Below are positions 45,768 through 54,528 of a stretch of DNA of 64,000 nucleotides, piece by piece. This DNA is from Komarekiella delphini-convector SJRDD-AB1. GTDB lineage: Bacteria > Cyanobacteriota > Cyanobacteriia > Cyanobacteriales > Nostocaceae. The notes under the pieces were generated by a model that made no database searches, was not told the DNA's origin, and saw only the letters and a program-made list of their open reading frames with translations. Positions within the stretch are counted from its first letter, which is position 1. Every line of letters starts with the position of its first letter. The stretch lies in contig NZ_VJXY01000032.1 in assembly GCF_014831675.1 (NCBI RefSeq), positions 25,098-89,097 of the forward strand, given 5' to 3'. The translations under genes and the position numbers were made by a program.

Positions 45768-46916
45768 TTAAGCATAGGACTTGAGTTCACCACGCCTACG
45801 AACATCAAGTGTTGAACAATGGAAAGAACCTAAGAATGGATAATAATCTTCAAACTCACATACGATGGGTTTAAATCCCCAATCTTTTAGTGCTTTAATC
45901 ATGTACTCTTGAGATTTTTCGACGACAACTCTTTCTTCGTCTATACTCAGTACGTTCATGTTTACCCAATGGCTGATAACATTTGTTCCATAAAGTGTCT
46001 TGGGAGTTCTGTTAGGCTCAGGTGCAATCAATATATCCCAAGATTTTAAGAAGTCAGGAAGTTTATTAACATCTAAGTTAACTGGATTTACTAATACCTT
46101 CCCTGGAGCAAGAGGAACCAAGGTTGTATCAATGTGTAATGCTTGTGGACAAAGGGAATCTACTACATGTATGCGGTAATCATCACCTAGATGACGTTGC
46201 AACCAATCTATACCAAAGCTATTGGTAACATGACTCTTCTGTACAACAATATCCCGACCAAAGCGCACAAAGTCCGCTGCATCAAAAGTAGGCTCAAACT
46301 CGTTGATTACATAGCGCATTTTTTCGCCAGGAGCCGGGAATTTGTAATCTTGGTCATAAAGTTCATCAAGTAGTTGTGGTTTAGGAACCGCAGTCCACTT
46401 AGCTCCTCCTTTAAAGTACTCTTTGAGTAGGGAACGATAAGCCCAAGCTTCAAAATAACGACCCCTATCGGCCATAGGAGCCTCAATAATTTCATTTCCA
46501 ATAACTATGAATACGTCACGAGGATTTGCAGAACAGAAGCCATTGAGAATTTTCCAAGCAGGTGTGTTGAAGGATGCAGAATGGTTGAACAAATCAGGAC
46601 GACGTACGACAACTCCTTCAGATTCGAGAATATGGACGAATTGTTTGAGGTTATTGGTAGCAGCTTCAACCATTCTCTTTGGATAAGGAAGCCGATATTG
46701 CTCTATCTGCTTGCTCATTTCATTCACTTCTTTATCCTGACCACCAGGTATCGTCACCTTATAGATAGTATGCCAGGATGGAACCATCGCCCCATCAACA
46801 ACACCGACGATAACTTCTTCGAGGAGATCCCATTCATTGTAAGAACATACAGGAGATGTTTTATTAGTTTGAGCTGTAGTTGTAGCTGTATCCAAAGTAC
46901 TCAAATTGTTTGTCAT
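45768..46916 (-). CDS. Amidinotransferase 2 (AGAT/CyrA/SxtG family)
   Basis: 382 residues from ATG 46914-46916 (a TTG at 46964 would add sixteen). The catalytic set is complete: NEWDLLEEVIVG, DAADFVRFGRDI, LHIDTTLVPLAPGK and Cys367 in GSFHCSTLDVRRRG. It aligns along its length with amidinotransferase 1 of this cluster but differs strongly in the first 80 residues and in the loop after WDILIAPEP, where acceptor specificity is usually set. So it is an old duplicate rather than a recent copy, and the two enzymes probably act on different amines or at different stages. It lies directly downstream of the thioester-reductase gene. Confidence 0.92.
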   Translation of the reverse strand: MTNNLSTLDTATTTAQTNKTSPVCSYNEWDLLEEVIVGVVDGAMVPSWHTIYKVTIPGGQDKEVNEMSKQIEQYRLPYPKRMVEAATNNLKQFVHILESEGVVVRRPDLFNHSASFNTPAWKILNGFCSANPRDVFIVIGNEIIEAPMADRGRYFEAWAYRSLLKEYFKGGAKWTAVPKPQLLDELYDQDYKFPAPGEKMRYVINEFEPTFDAADFVRFGRDIVVQKSHVTNSFGIDWLQRHLGDDYRIHVVDSLCPQALHIDTTLVPLAPGKVLVNPVNLDVNKLPDFLKSWDILIAPEPNRTPKTLYGTNVISHWVNMNVLSIDEERVVVEKSQEYMIKALKDWGFKPIVCEFEDYYPFLGSFHCSTLDVRRRGELKSYA

Positions 46917-47028
46917 CGGTTTTCTCTTGAAATTAATAAGTAGTGCTGGAAATCTGTTACTCAACTATTCTGATTCTGTGCTTGATGAGATACTACGACC
47001 TTTCCCGATATCTACCCTATGCTGAAGA

Positions 47029-48225
47029 TTAATATTTGATAGTCGCTAGGGGAGACTGGTTAGCCGGAGAGGCTATAAAGCCTTTTTCTACACAATATTT
47101 CAAGTAAGTTGAGAGTAAATCAGTATCAACTTTGTGGCAGAAAATATTAGCCTTTGAAAGAAATTCTTCTGCATTTGATGTGTCAATTATCACTGAAGTA
47201 TCTATCAAATCTGGAGATAATTCTGAACCTGTGATCAGATCCGAAAATAGCAAGAGGTTAACAAAAGAAGAACTGTAAACCTTCCCTTCTTTGAAGACAG
47301 CATTATCTCTAAATAGAGATATATATTTTTCATAGGGAAGTATTTTGACTCTGTAGCCAACATCCACAATCAGATTGACAAAATCGTAAAATGATTTGCA
47401 ATCTGGGTTAATAATGTGAAAAGTTTTACCGTAAGCCTCTGGATTAAGCGCTAAGTGAAGCGAAGATTCTGCCGCATAATCAACTGGCGTAATGTAAAAA
47501 TAATCTTTTAAGAAAAAGAATAGCCCTGTGTCAACAATGGATTTGATAATACCATAATATATGCCTTTAATAGTTGTACCTGTAAGCGGATAGCAACCAG
47601 TTTTACTATCACCGAGAATATCGCCAAGTCTGACAATTACCCATTTGAGTCCTCGTTTTCCAGCCTCATGAATTCGCTGCTCTGCTTGCAGTTTAGTGTG
47701 TTCATAATTTTGATTATCAAAAGTCTGCCCAATATCCAGGTCGCTTTCTTTGAATACTAAACCTGGCTCCATAGTTTTACTACCTATAACACTATAGCTA
47801 GATGTATGAAGCATAGGAATTTTACCAGCTAAGCAAAATTCAATAACTTCTGAAGTGCCTTTGAGATTGACCTCAGCTAATTTTTCAAAACTAGCTACCA
47901 TGTTAACGTTTGCAGCTACGTGAAAAACTTGATCAATCTTCTGGACAAGTTGAGAATAATCTTCAGTTGTTAACCCAAAGTGTTTATTGGTAATATCTCC
48001 AATTATAACATGAGTTCTTGATTCAAACTGGGAAAATATTTGATGTTGTGGATCGTAAACTGCAAGAATATCAACAATTCTTTGTTTAGCTTTTTGGATA
48101 TTATCTGCTCTGACCAAGCAATATACATTTGCTTGTGTAGAAGCCAGGATTTCATATAGTAGTCTTCCCCCTACTACTCCTGTTACGCCTGTGATGAAAA
48201 TGTTTTTGCAATCTATAAGATTCAT
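47029..48225 (-). CDS. Thioester reductase-like extended SDR
   Basis: 398 residues from ATG 48223-48225. It resembles the C-terminal reductase domain of Lys2, NRPS and PKS proteins, which release a carrier-bound acyl chain as an aldehyde using NAD(P)H. NADP motif: FITGVTGVVGGRLLYEIL. Catalytic Thr/Ser in LHTSSYSVIG and YxxxK in YEHTKLQAEQ. The C-terminal part (YFYITPVDYAAESSLHLAL) covers the substrate side. It is free-standing, so it must dock on one of the ACPs. Zeamine and fabclavine clusters contain a comparable reductase that works with an aminotransferase, as here. It starts 10 bp after the SDR stop. Confidence 0.9.
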   Translation of the reverse strand: MNLIDCKNIFITGVTGVVGGRLLYEILASTQANVYCLVRADNIQKAKQRIVDILAVYDPQHQIFSQFESRTHVIIGDITNKHFGLTTEDYSQLVQKIDQVFHVAANVNMVASFEKLAEVNLKGTSEVIEFCLAGKIPMLHTSSYSVIGSKTMEPGLVFKESDLDIGQTFDNQNYEHTKLQAEQRIHEAGKRGLKWVIVRLGDILGDSKTGCYPLTGTTIKGIYYGIIKSIVDTGLFFFLKDYFYITPVDYAAESSLHLALNPEAYGKTFHIINPDCKSFYDFVNLIVDVGYRVKILPYEKYISLFRDNAVFKEGKVYSSSFVNLLLFSDLITGSELSPDLIDTSVIIDTSNAEEFLSKANIFCHKVDTDLLSTYLKYCVEKGFIASPANQSPLATIKY

Positions 48226-48234
48226 AATCAATAT

Positions 48235-49041
48235 TTAACTCAAATGTATACTTTCTAAAGTGCCGATGTTCAAACCACCGTCTAACTCAAATATTGCTCC
48301 GTTGAGATAATCTGTTTTACATGTGGCTAAAAATAGAACGACTTCAGCCACATCTTCAGAATTGCCAAAACGACCAGCAGGAATATAATCCAGCACTATC
48401 TTTTTTTTCATAGAAACAGAACGTTCGTCTTCCTCAGCCCGTTCCAACATATTGGTTTGAAAGATCCCAGGAGCGATCGCATTCACACACACGCCATAAG
48501 AACCTAGTTCCCTGGCCCAAGATTTAGAAGCGGCAATCATCCCAGCCTTGGAAGCAGAATAAGCAGAAGCAAAGGACGCTCCCCAAGTACCTGCCATCGA
48601 AGAAATATTAATAACACGTCCACTTTTTCTTTTAACCATGAACTTAGAGAAAAAGCTGGTGCAATTATAAGTTCCTATCAGATTGGTATCGATTATTTGC
48701 CGCGCTTTATCATGATATTCTGTCAATAAAACTGGAGTACGCCCAAAAATACCTGCATTGTTAACCAGAACAAAAATCTTATCCCCAAATAAATTAGTAA
48801 TCTGCTCCCCAGCTTTTTGAACGCTTTGCAAATTACATATATCCATACCAAATAAGCCTAGTTTTTCCGAAGCTCCTACATAAGTCTGTAAGCTTTCTAA
48901 CTTGTCTTCAGAAATATCTGTTGCTGCTACATAAAATCCTGCTGCCAACAATTGCAGAACAATTTGTTGTCCAAATCCCCCAGCTGCTCCGGTAACGACT
49001 GCTACTCTATCTTGATTAATCATTTGATAGTTACTGTCCAT
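48235..49041 (-). CDS. SDR oxidoreductase (FabG-like), copy 1
   Basis: 268 residues. Complete classical SDR: cofactor motif VTGAAGGFG, NNAGIFG, catalytic Ser in INISSMAGTWG and YSASK. The family includes 3-oxoacyl-ACP reductases, so a keto group on the growing chain or an aldehyde/alcohol tailoring step is likely. It is the downstream copy of a tandem duplication of which the other gene is at 49173-49955. The two share most of their sequence, including the bases before the start codon (CATTTGAT[CT]AA[AG]TTCAAAATAT on the plus strand). This copy keeps all diagnostic residues. Confidence 0.92.
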   Translation of the reverse strand: MDSNYQMINQDRVAVVTGAAGGFGQQIVLQLLAAGFYVAATDISEDKLESLQTYVGASEKLGLFGMDICNLQSVQKAGEQITNLFGDKIFVLVNNAGIFGRTPVLLTEYHDKARQIIDTNLIGTYNCTSFFSKFMVKRKSGRVINISSMAGTWGASFASAYSASKAGMIAASKSWARELGSYGVCVNAIAPGIFQTNMLERAEEDERSVSMKKKIVLDYIPAGRFGNSEDVAEVVLFLATCKTDYLNGAIFELDGGLNIGTLESIHLS

Positions 49042-49172
49042 TTGATTAAGTTCAAAATATATTACTAATTTCTATATAAATCCTCAGTCATCTGTTTTTT
49101 GAAAGTCTTAGTAGTTCGTTAAATCAAAAATAGAGCTTTCACAAATAAAGTCAGACTGTTATATAAGCTCAT

Positions 49173-49955
49173 TTATCCCTTATTTATCCCACCGTCTAAA
49201 TCGAGTATTGCTCCGTTAAGATAATCAGTTTTACATGTGGCTAAAAATAGAACGACTTCAGCCACATCTTCAGGATTACCAAAACGACTACTGGGAATAT
49301 AATCTAGCAATATCTTTCTTTTCAATGAAACAGAAGGATTTTGTTGCTCAGCACTTTCTAGGGTATTGGGATGGCAGCTACCTGGCGCGATCGCATTTAC
49401 ACACACACCATAAGAACCTAGTTCCCTAGCCCAAGATCTAGAAGCAGCAATCATTCCAGCCTTAGAAGCAGCATAAGCAGAGGCAAATGATGCTCCCCAA
49501 GTACCTGCAATAGAAGCAATGTTAATAATGCGTCCACTTTTCCTTTTGACCATGAACCTAGAGAAAAAACTGGTGCAATTATAAGTTCCTATCAGATTAG
49601 TATCGATAATTTCTCTGACTTGATCATGATGTTCTGACGACAAAATAGGAGTAGGTTCCAATATGTCTGCATTGTTAACTAAAACGAAAATTTGCTCTCC
49701 AAATAAATTAGTAATCTGCTCACCAGCTTTCTGAATGCTTTGCGAATTACATGCATCCATAAAAACTAAGCCGAGTCTCTCAAAAGACCCTAGATAAGTC
49801 TGCAAGTTTGCCAGCTTCTCTTCAGAAGCATCTGTTGCTGCTACATAAAATCCTGCTGCCAACAATTGCAGCACAATCTGATGTCCAAATCTGCCTGCTG
49901 CTCCAGTGACGACTGCTATTCTATCTTGACTTTTTATTTGATAGTTACTATGCAT
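49173..49955 (-). CDS. SDR oxidoreductase (FabG-like), copy 2, with altered NNAG motif
   Basis: 260 residues, a close tandem duplicate of the SDR at 48235-49041. It keeps the catalytic Ser (INIASIAGTWG) and YAASK, but the structural NNAG motif reads NNADILE and the cofactor motif reads TGAAGRFG. Gly-to-Asp in NNAG would place a charge near the central sheet and may weaken cofactor binding. It also differs in the substrate loop (CHPNTLESAEQQNPS instead of FQTNMLERAEEDERS). Either it has moved to a different substrate or it is on the way to loss. The reading frame is intact. Confidence 0.9.
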   Translation of the reverse strand: MHSNYQIKSQDRIAVVTGAAGRFGHQIVLQLLAAGFYVAATDASEEKLANLQTYLGSFERLGLVFMDACNSQSIQKAGEQITNLFGEQIFVLVNNADILEPTPILSSEHHDQVREIIDTNLIGTYNCTSFFSRFMVKRKSGRIINIASIAGTWGASFASAYAASKAGMIAASRSWARELGSYGVCVNAIAPGSCHPNTLESAEQQNPSVSLKRKILLDYIPSSRFGNPEDVAEVVLFLATCKTDYLNGAILDLDGGINKG

Positions 49956-50257
49956 TTGATCAAATTCAAAATATGCATTGTTTACGACAATTGAGAAGCC
50001 ATTTATTCAAAGATTATCTCTCAAAGCAATTAAAGTTATGTTTGCTATAGAGAAGAAAAAGGAGAAGATGAGGATTTCATTAGTTGCTTTTTTATGCTTA
50101 CCAACGCAAACCTCATCTTGTCCTAAGAATCACTTCAAGAAAGTCAAGGTAATGAAAATTTTTTGAATGGTGCGTTATACTGTTGCACTTCTTACCTTAT
50201 GCACTAAAGCGTATAAATGGCTTTAGTCTTGCCAATTATTCGTATTTTTGTCAAAGC
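49956..50257. other. Gap within the operon, no gene seen
   Basis: About 300 bp between the aminotransferase stop and the start of SDR copy 2. No repeats, no strong hairpin and no codable frame were recognised. It may carry an internal promoter or simply be spacer DNA. Confidence 0.5.
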
Positions 50258-51583
50258 TTACAAAAATTCGTTAATTCTGGCAATATCAGTCATAACTTCA
50301 CCTATCCTCTCTCTAAAGAAAGTTACATCAGAATCATCCATGAGCAGATTACTAAAAAACCTAGAAACTGGGGAGAATTGGATGCCATAATTCCTAGCAA
50401 GCCGTGTAATTAAGATATCTCGCAGTTTGGTAGTTTCGTTGTAACCTTCTGCTTTAGTAAGTGGTGCTGACTCAGAATGGAAAACTAAAACACCAGGTAC
50501 ACCTTGAGCTACCATTGGTATTCCAACATTTTTTGCCGCGTCCACAAGAGACTGACCTATTTGCGTCAGGTAATTCGCCATTCTCTCATAACACGATGGG
50601 TCGTTTTCCAGCAACTCAATGGTTGCTAGTACAGCAGCTAATCCAAGTGGATAACCGTTGAATGTTCCGGCGTGGATAACTTTATTATCCGTATAGAGTT
50701 GCATAATTTCCTTCTTGCCGACAATGGCAGACATTGGTAGAGCACCTCCACCCATTGCCTTGGCAAAAACAGTAATATCAGGTGTTACACCTAACAGGGA
50801 TTGTGCCCCGCCCAGAGCAACTCTAAAACCGGTAATCACTTCATCAAAGATAAGTGCTATATGATATTGATCGCAGAGTTCTCTGACCTTCTCTAAATAT
50901 CCTGGTGCGGGTACTATTCCGCCTCCATTGATACAGATAGGCTCCATCAGAATAATGCCAATTTCATCACTACGATATAGCAATAGCTTTTCTAAAGCAT
51001 CGATATTATTCCAAGGGATAAGGAAAGACTGCTCCTCCAAAATGTTAGGAGCACGTCCATCAGTACCCATGTAATCTCCTTCATATTCAATAGGAACAGG
51101 ATACTCAGAAGATGTTGGCTTACCACCCATAATATTATCTGCATTACCGTGATAATGCCCTTGGAACCGGACAAATTTAGGCTTACCTGTATAGGCTCTG
51201 GCAAGCCTAATAGCATTTTGCACGGCTTCTGTGCCACTCAGCCCGAAACGTACCATTTCAGCACTAGGCACATGATGAATAATCTTTTCACAAACGCGTT
51301 CTTCCAAATCACATTGGTCTACGGAAAGTACTTTATTAATGTAGTAAATTAACTTTGCATTATATTCTTCATTTTGATGTCCGACAATTAAAGCACCAAA
51401 TTTACAAAATAAATCAAGGTGTTCATTGTTATCCAAATCCCATACCCTTGAGCCTTTCCCTCTATTAAAAGGTATGATTGTATCTTTGCCTTCATACCGA
51501 AAGTTATAATGAACTCCTCCAGGTAAATATTTTTTTACCTGACTAGCTGCTTGTTGAGATTGAGGAAACTTAAGTTTTGGCAT
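50258..51583 (-). CDS. Class III PLP aminotransferase (glutamate-1-semialdehyde aminomutase-like)
   Basis: 441 residues of fold type I. PLP-binding motifs: SGTEAVQNAIRLARAYTGK (phosphate), LIFDEVITGFRVALGGAQ (Asp to the pyridine N) and the Schiff-base Lys in VFAKAMGGGALPMSAI. The sequence is close in style to HemL but lies in a PKS operon, lacks hem neighbours and begins HYNFRYEGKDTI, so it is a secondary-metabolism enzyme rather than the tetrapyrrole one. With the thioester reductase it would turn a chain-end aldehyde, or a keto group, into an amine, the substrate the amidinotransferases need. Confidence 0.93.
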   Translation of the reverse strand: MPKLKFPQSQQAASQVKKYLPGGVHYNFRYEGKDTIIPFNRGKGSRVWDLDNNEHLDLFCKFGALIVGHQNEEYNAKLIYYINKVLSVDQCDLEERVCEKIIHHVPSAEMVRFGLSGTEAVQNAIRLARAYTGKPKFVRFQGHYHGNADNIMGGKPTSSEYPVPIEYEGDYMGTDGRAPNILEEQSFLIPWNNIDALEKLLLYRSDEIGIILMEPICINGGGIVPAPGYLEKVRELCDQYHIALIFDEVITGFRVALGGAQSLLGVTPDITVFAKAMGGGALPMSAIVGKKEIMQLYTDNKVIHAGTFNGYPLGLAAVLATIELLENDPSCYERMANYLTQIGQSLVDAAKNVGIPMVAQGVPGVLVFHSESAPLTKAEGYNETTKLRDILITRLARNYGIQFSPVSRFFSNLLMDDSDVTFFRERIGEVMTDIARINEFL

Positions 51584-51742
51584 TGCTTATTACCTAACCT
51601 ACTAAAATTTGAGCAAATAATTAGAAACGATTTATTTCAAAATAAGTCCCATCAAATCAAGGACTTTTGAGAAAAAGACAAGCCTTGATAATTGAATTAG
51701 TGCTGAGTTTTTTCAATTACATAAAGCCAGAAAAAGTAAGAA

Positions 51743-53356
51743 TTATGGTGTTACTTTATAAGTTCCGTAACTATCAACATAATTTACCCCCAAACTGTTG
51801 AGTTGACGGATACGGAAGAGATAAGCAGCTCCTTTCATCAAATGGTAAGCAACATCAATAACATGACGGTTTTCTGGTTTCTCCAAGTAAGAATCCTTTA
51901 CCCATTCATTGAATGCTCCCATTGCTGGGCCACACCATACTTGATAATCCATTTTTCTTTCTTGCATTCCAGCTTTAGCCCAAAAAGATGATTTTCCTAA
52001 ATACCACCTAAAAATTAGGGCCATTTTTTTCTTGGGGTTTTCTGAAGCTTTCTGAATTTGACTAGGGTCACGCTCTTGGAAAAACTGAACAGTTTCATCC
52101 CACACCGTATCTAAATCTTTTTGAAACAACTGTTCTTCAATTTTTTTCCTTTCTAACGTCGGAATTTCATCGATAGAATCATATTGTCGATAAATTTCAT
52201 AGAGTTTCTGGGCACGCATAGCAAAAAGTGTTCCTCTTTTGAGGACTTGTACTTTTACGCCCATTTCAAACATATCTGCGGCAGGAGCCATAGCAAAATC
52301 TACAATGTCTGCTTGGGCTAATGCGGCTTTGACAATTTCCGATGCTCCAGACTCTCTACAGGCTTGATTTACCGAACCAGTTACTATGTAGTCTGCTCCC
52401 ATCGCAAAAGCAGCTAAAGCCGCTTGAGGTGTGCTTATTCCGCCTCCAGCTCCTACTCTAATGTTTTTTTCGTACTTGAATTCTTGTTGGATGCGGTTTC
52501 TAATCTCTTGAATCAAAGGCAGTAAACAAACAAGTGGTCTATTATCTGTATGTCCTGCTGAATCTGCTTCTACAGTAATATCACTAGCTACAGGAACTTT
52601 TTGAGCCAAAGCACTTTGCTCTGTAGTAATTAGACCTTTTGATACTAAATCTTGCAGTATCTTGTCTGGTGCTGGCTTCATGAAGACTTCTGCAACTTCT
52701 CTGCGAGAAATTTTAGCGATAATGTTATTTCTAGCTATAATCTCGCCATGACTACCCTGAGAGAGTCCAGCAGCACGATAATAAACGATATTAGGCGTTA
52801 AGTTCATAAAAGCAGACGCTTCTACCGTTTTTACTCCATACTTCAAATACAATTCCACACATTCTCTTTCCAAATTGGGTTCGGAAGGACTGTGAATAAG
52901 ATTGAAAGCATAGGGAGCATCATGAAGAGTAGCTTGGAGGGTTGTGATAGCTTCTTCCACTCTCTTCAAAGGTAAACCTGCTGCCCCAAATGAGCTTAAA
53001 TATCCTTTTCTACCTAGAGAAGTTACCAAATCAATCGAAGCAATACCATTAGCCATAGCCCCTGCTTGGTATGCATAATTTGTGCCGTGAGCTTTTTTAA
53101 AAGCATCACTACCAAGACACTCAGGATTAAAAGCTGGTATTAAACCTAAGCAATTGTAATCTCCTGTAGGCGAGATTTCTCCACCTGTTGCAAGCGCAAT
53201 ACTAGAACCAGTGTGCAATATATAGAATGGTGTGTCTATATCGTGTAAACAGTGCTCAATTTGCTTTGCATCTGTTTTGAGTAGATAATCTGCCCCTTTC
53301 CACTTTAAGGGCGTACAAGCAATATTTGTTTTAGGAAAAAGACCATTATCAATCAT
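51743..53356 (-). CDS. PfaD-type trans-acting enoyl reductase
   Basis: 537 residues from ATG 53354-53356 (a TTG at 53380 would add eight). FMN-dependent TIM-barrel enzyme of the nitronate monooxygenase-like branch that reduces enoyl-ACP in trans for PUFA synthases and some trans-AT PKSs. Motifs: IPAFNPECLGSDAFKKAHGTNYAYQAGAMANGI in outline, the FMN-phosphate region VGAGGGISTPQAALAAFAMGADYIVTGS and AADMFEMGVKVQVLKRGTLFAMRA. Length equals PfaD. It is the first gene of the cluster and sets it apart from heterocyst-glycolipid synthases, which to my knowledge lack it. Confidence 0.93.
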   Translation of the reverse strand: MIDNGLFPKTNIACTPLKWKGADYLLKTDAKQIEHCLHDIDTPFYILHTGSSIALATGGEISPTGDYNCLGLIPAFNPECLGSDAFKKAHGTNYAYQAGAMANGIASIDLVTSLGRKGYLSSFGAAGLPLKRVEEAITTLQATLHDAPYAFNLIHSPSEPNLERECVELYLKYGVKTVEASAFMNLTPNIVYYRAAGLSQGSHGEIIARNNIIAKISRREVAEVFMKPAPDKILQDLVSKGLITTEQSALAQKVPVASDITVEADSAGHTDNRPLVCLLPLIQEIRNRIQQEFKYEKNIRVGAGGGISTPQAALAAFAMGADYIVTGSVNQACRESGASEIVKAALAQADIVDFAMAPAADMFEMGVKVQVLKRGTLFAMRAQKLYEIYRQYDSIDEIPTLERKKIEEQLFQKDLDTVWDETVQFFQERDPSQIQKASENPKKKMALIFRWYLGKSSFWAKAGMQERKMDYQVWCGPAMGAFNEWVKDSYLEKPENRHVIDVAYHLMKGAAYLFRIRQLNSLGVNYVDSYGTYKVTP

Positions 53357-54528
53357 GAAGTTGCAGTTGTGTATTTGCAAGATGGCTCAGGCTAGAACAA
53401 GCACAACACTACCTTAATAAGACAATACAAAAATACTGTCAGTTATTAAGTGATATCAGCCAAATATTTGAAGCTGTGTACTATACGACGTTATTTTTCT
53501 TTCATGTCTTTTGCTACAAGTGCTAAACTTTTTATGTTCATTACAAAATTTGTTAACAGATATAATTGATACTACTTGCTCAACCATCATCGGCAAACGT
53601 TGAGGACGCTAAACTCTATGATGCTTGACATGTGGTAGTTGATTAAATGTCATAGAAGTATGATTAACCAAGTTTGAATGTCTGTATAGTTACACAAGTA
53701 CCTTTTTGATTTGAACTGGTTCTGTTGCAAAAACTAATACTCGTCTGGTAAAAGTAAAACTTATGTCAATGATGTGCTCTCTGGTAACTCGTAAATGAAC
53801 TCCAAACATTTATTTAAATAGCACCACTTTATCCGAAAAGCTTTAAAAGCTTGTCACAATAGAAGTTATAGAATAATTAATATAAATAAAAATATTGCTG
53901 ATCTGAAAAAAGAAACAGACTTATCCGATGAGTGTAAATTCCAATGAGTCAAGTACTTGAATAAGTAGATCGAATCAGTTTATTGATTGATCAAATGATC
54001 GTGATCGCTCAAATCAGGATTGGGATTATAAATCATTTCATACAGTGGGAATCACACTCGTTGGTTATGAAACGATGTATATGATTGGCAAGGAACAGAT
54101 TTATAGGAGCAAGTCAGATTTATTGATCAAGCATTGAAAGTGATTGTATAAAAGTTAACTTTATATAGTAGTTTTCGGATTCTTAAGAATTTTTTGCAAC
54201 AATCCTCCGAAATTTAGTGCCAGAAAAATTGTTTCATGATAATATCACTTACATACTAAATTTTTTAAAAATTAGCTTTTCATTGTGGTGAAGTCTGTTA
54301 AAACATTTGGTTTCTAATGAAGGGTTTCAGAAAACCTAGCTAGCTAGCAAGGAATACTTAATGTTAATTATTGTGATAACGATTACCTTGTTTTTTGGGT
54401 GATATATGGTGCGTGTCTTCCAAGAACAGCTGGATTTCGTGAGCCTAATTATGAGGCCCTTTAATTGAGTACTCTATATTTTATTTCTTCTAAAACTGAC
54501 AAAAAATGAATAAGTTAGGAGAAACATC
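53357..54528. other. Divergent intergenic region between the PKS cluster and the peptide export locus
   Basis: 1.17 kb, AT-rich, with no gene. It must hold the main promoter of the 26-kb cluster on the minus strand (53380-53600) and that of the ppiC gene on the plus strand. Items seen: TTGATCAAGC and GATCAAATGATC repeats near 53985-54140, and TGATAACGATTACCT at 54374-54388, which resembles a Fur/Zur half site only loosely. AGGAGA precedes the ppiC start. No clear -35/-10 pair was found. Confidence 0.5.

Noticed and set aside
50258-51583. HemL, glutamate-1-semialdehyde aminomutase of tetrapyrrole synthesis
   Set aside because: Motifs are shared by the whole class III family; position inside the PKS operon favours a biosynthetic aminotransferase.
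54374-54388. Zur/Fur-like site before ppiC (TGATAACGATTACCT)
   Set aside because: Three mismatches to the Zur consensus and it lies about 140 bp from the start codon; the similar one at 11680-11694 is no better. Not called.
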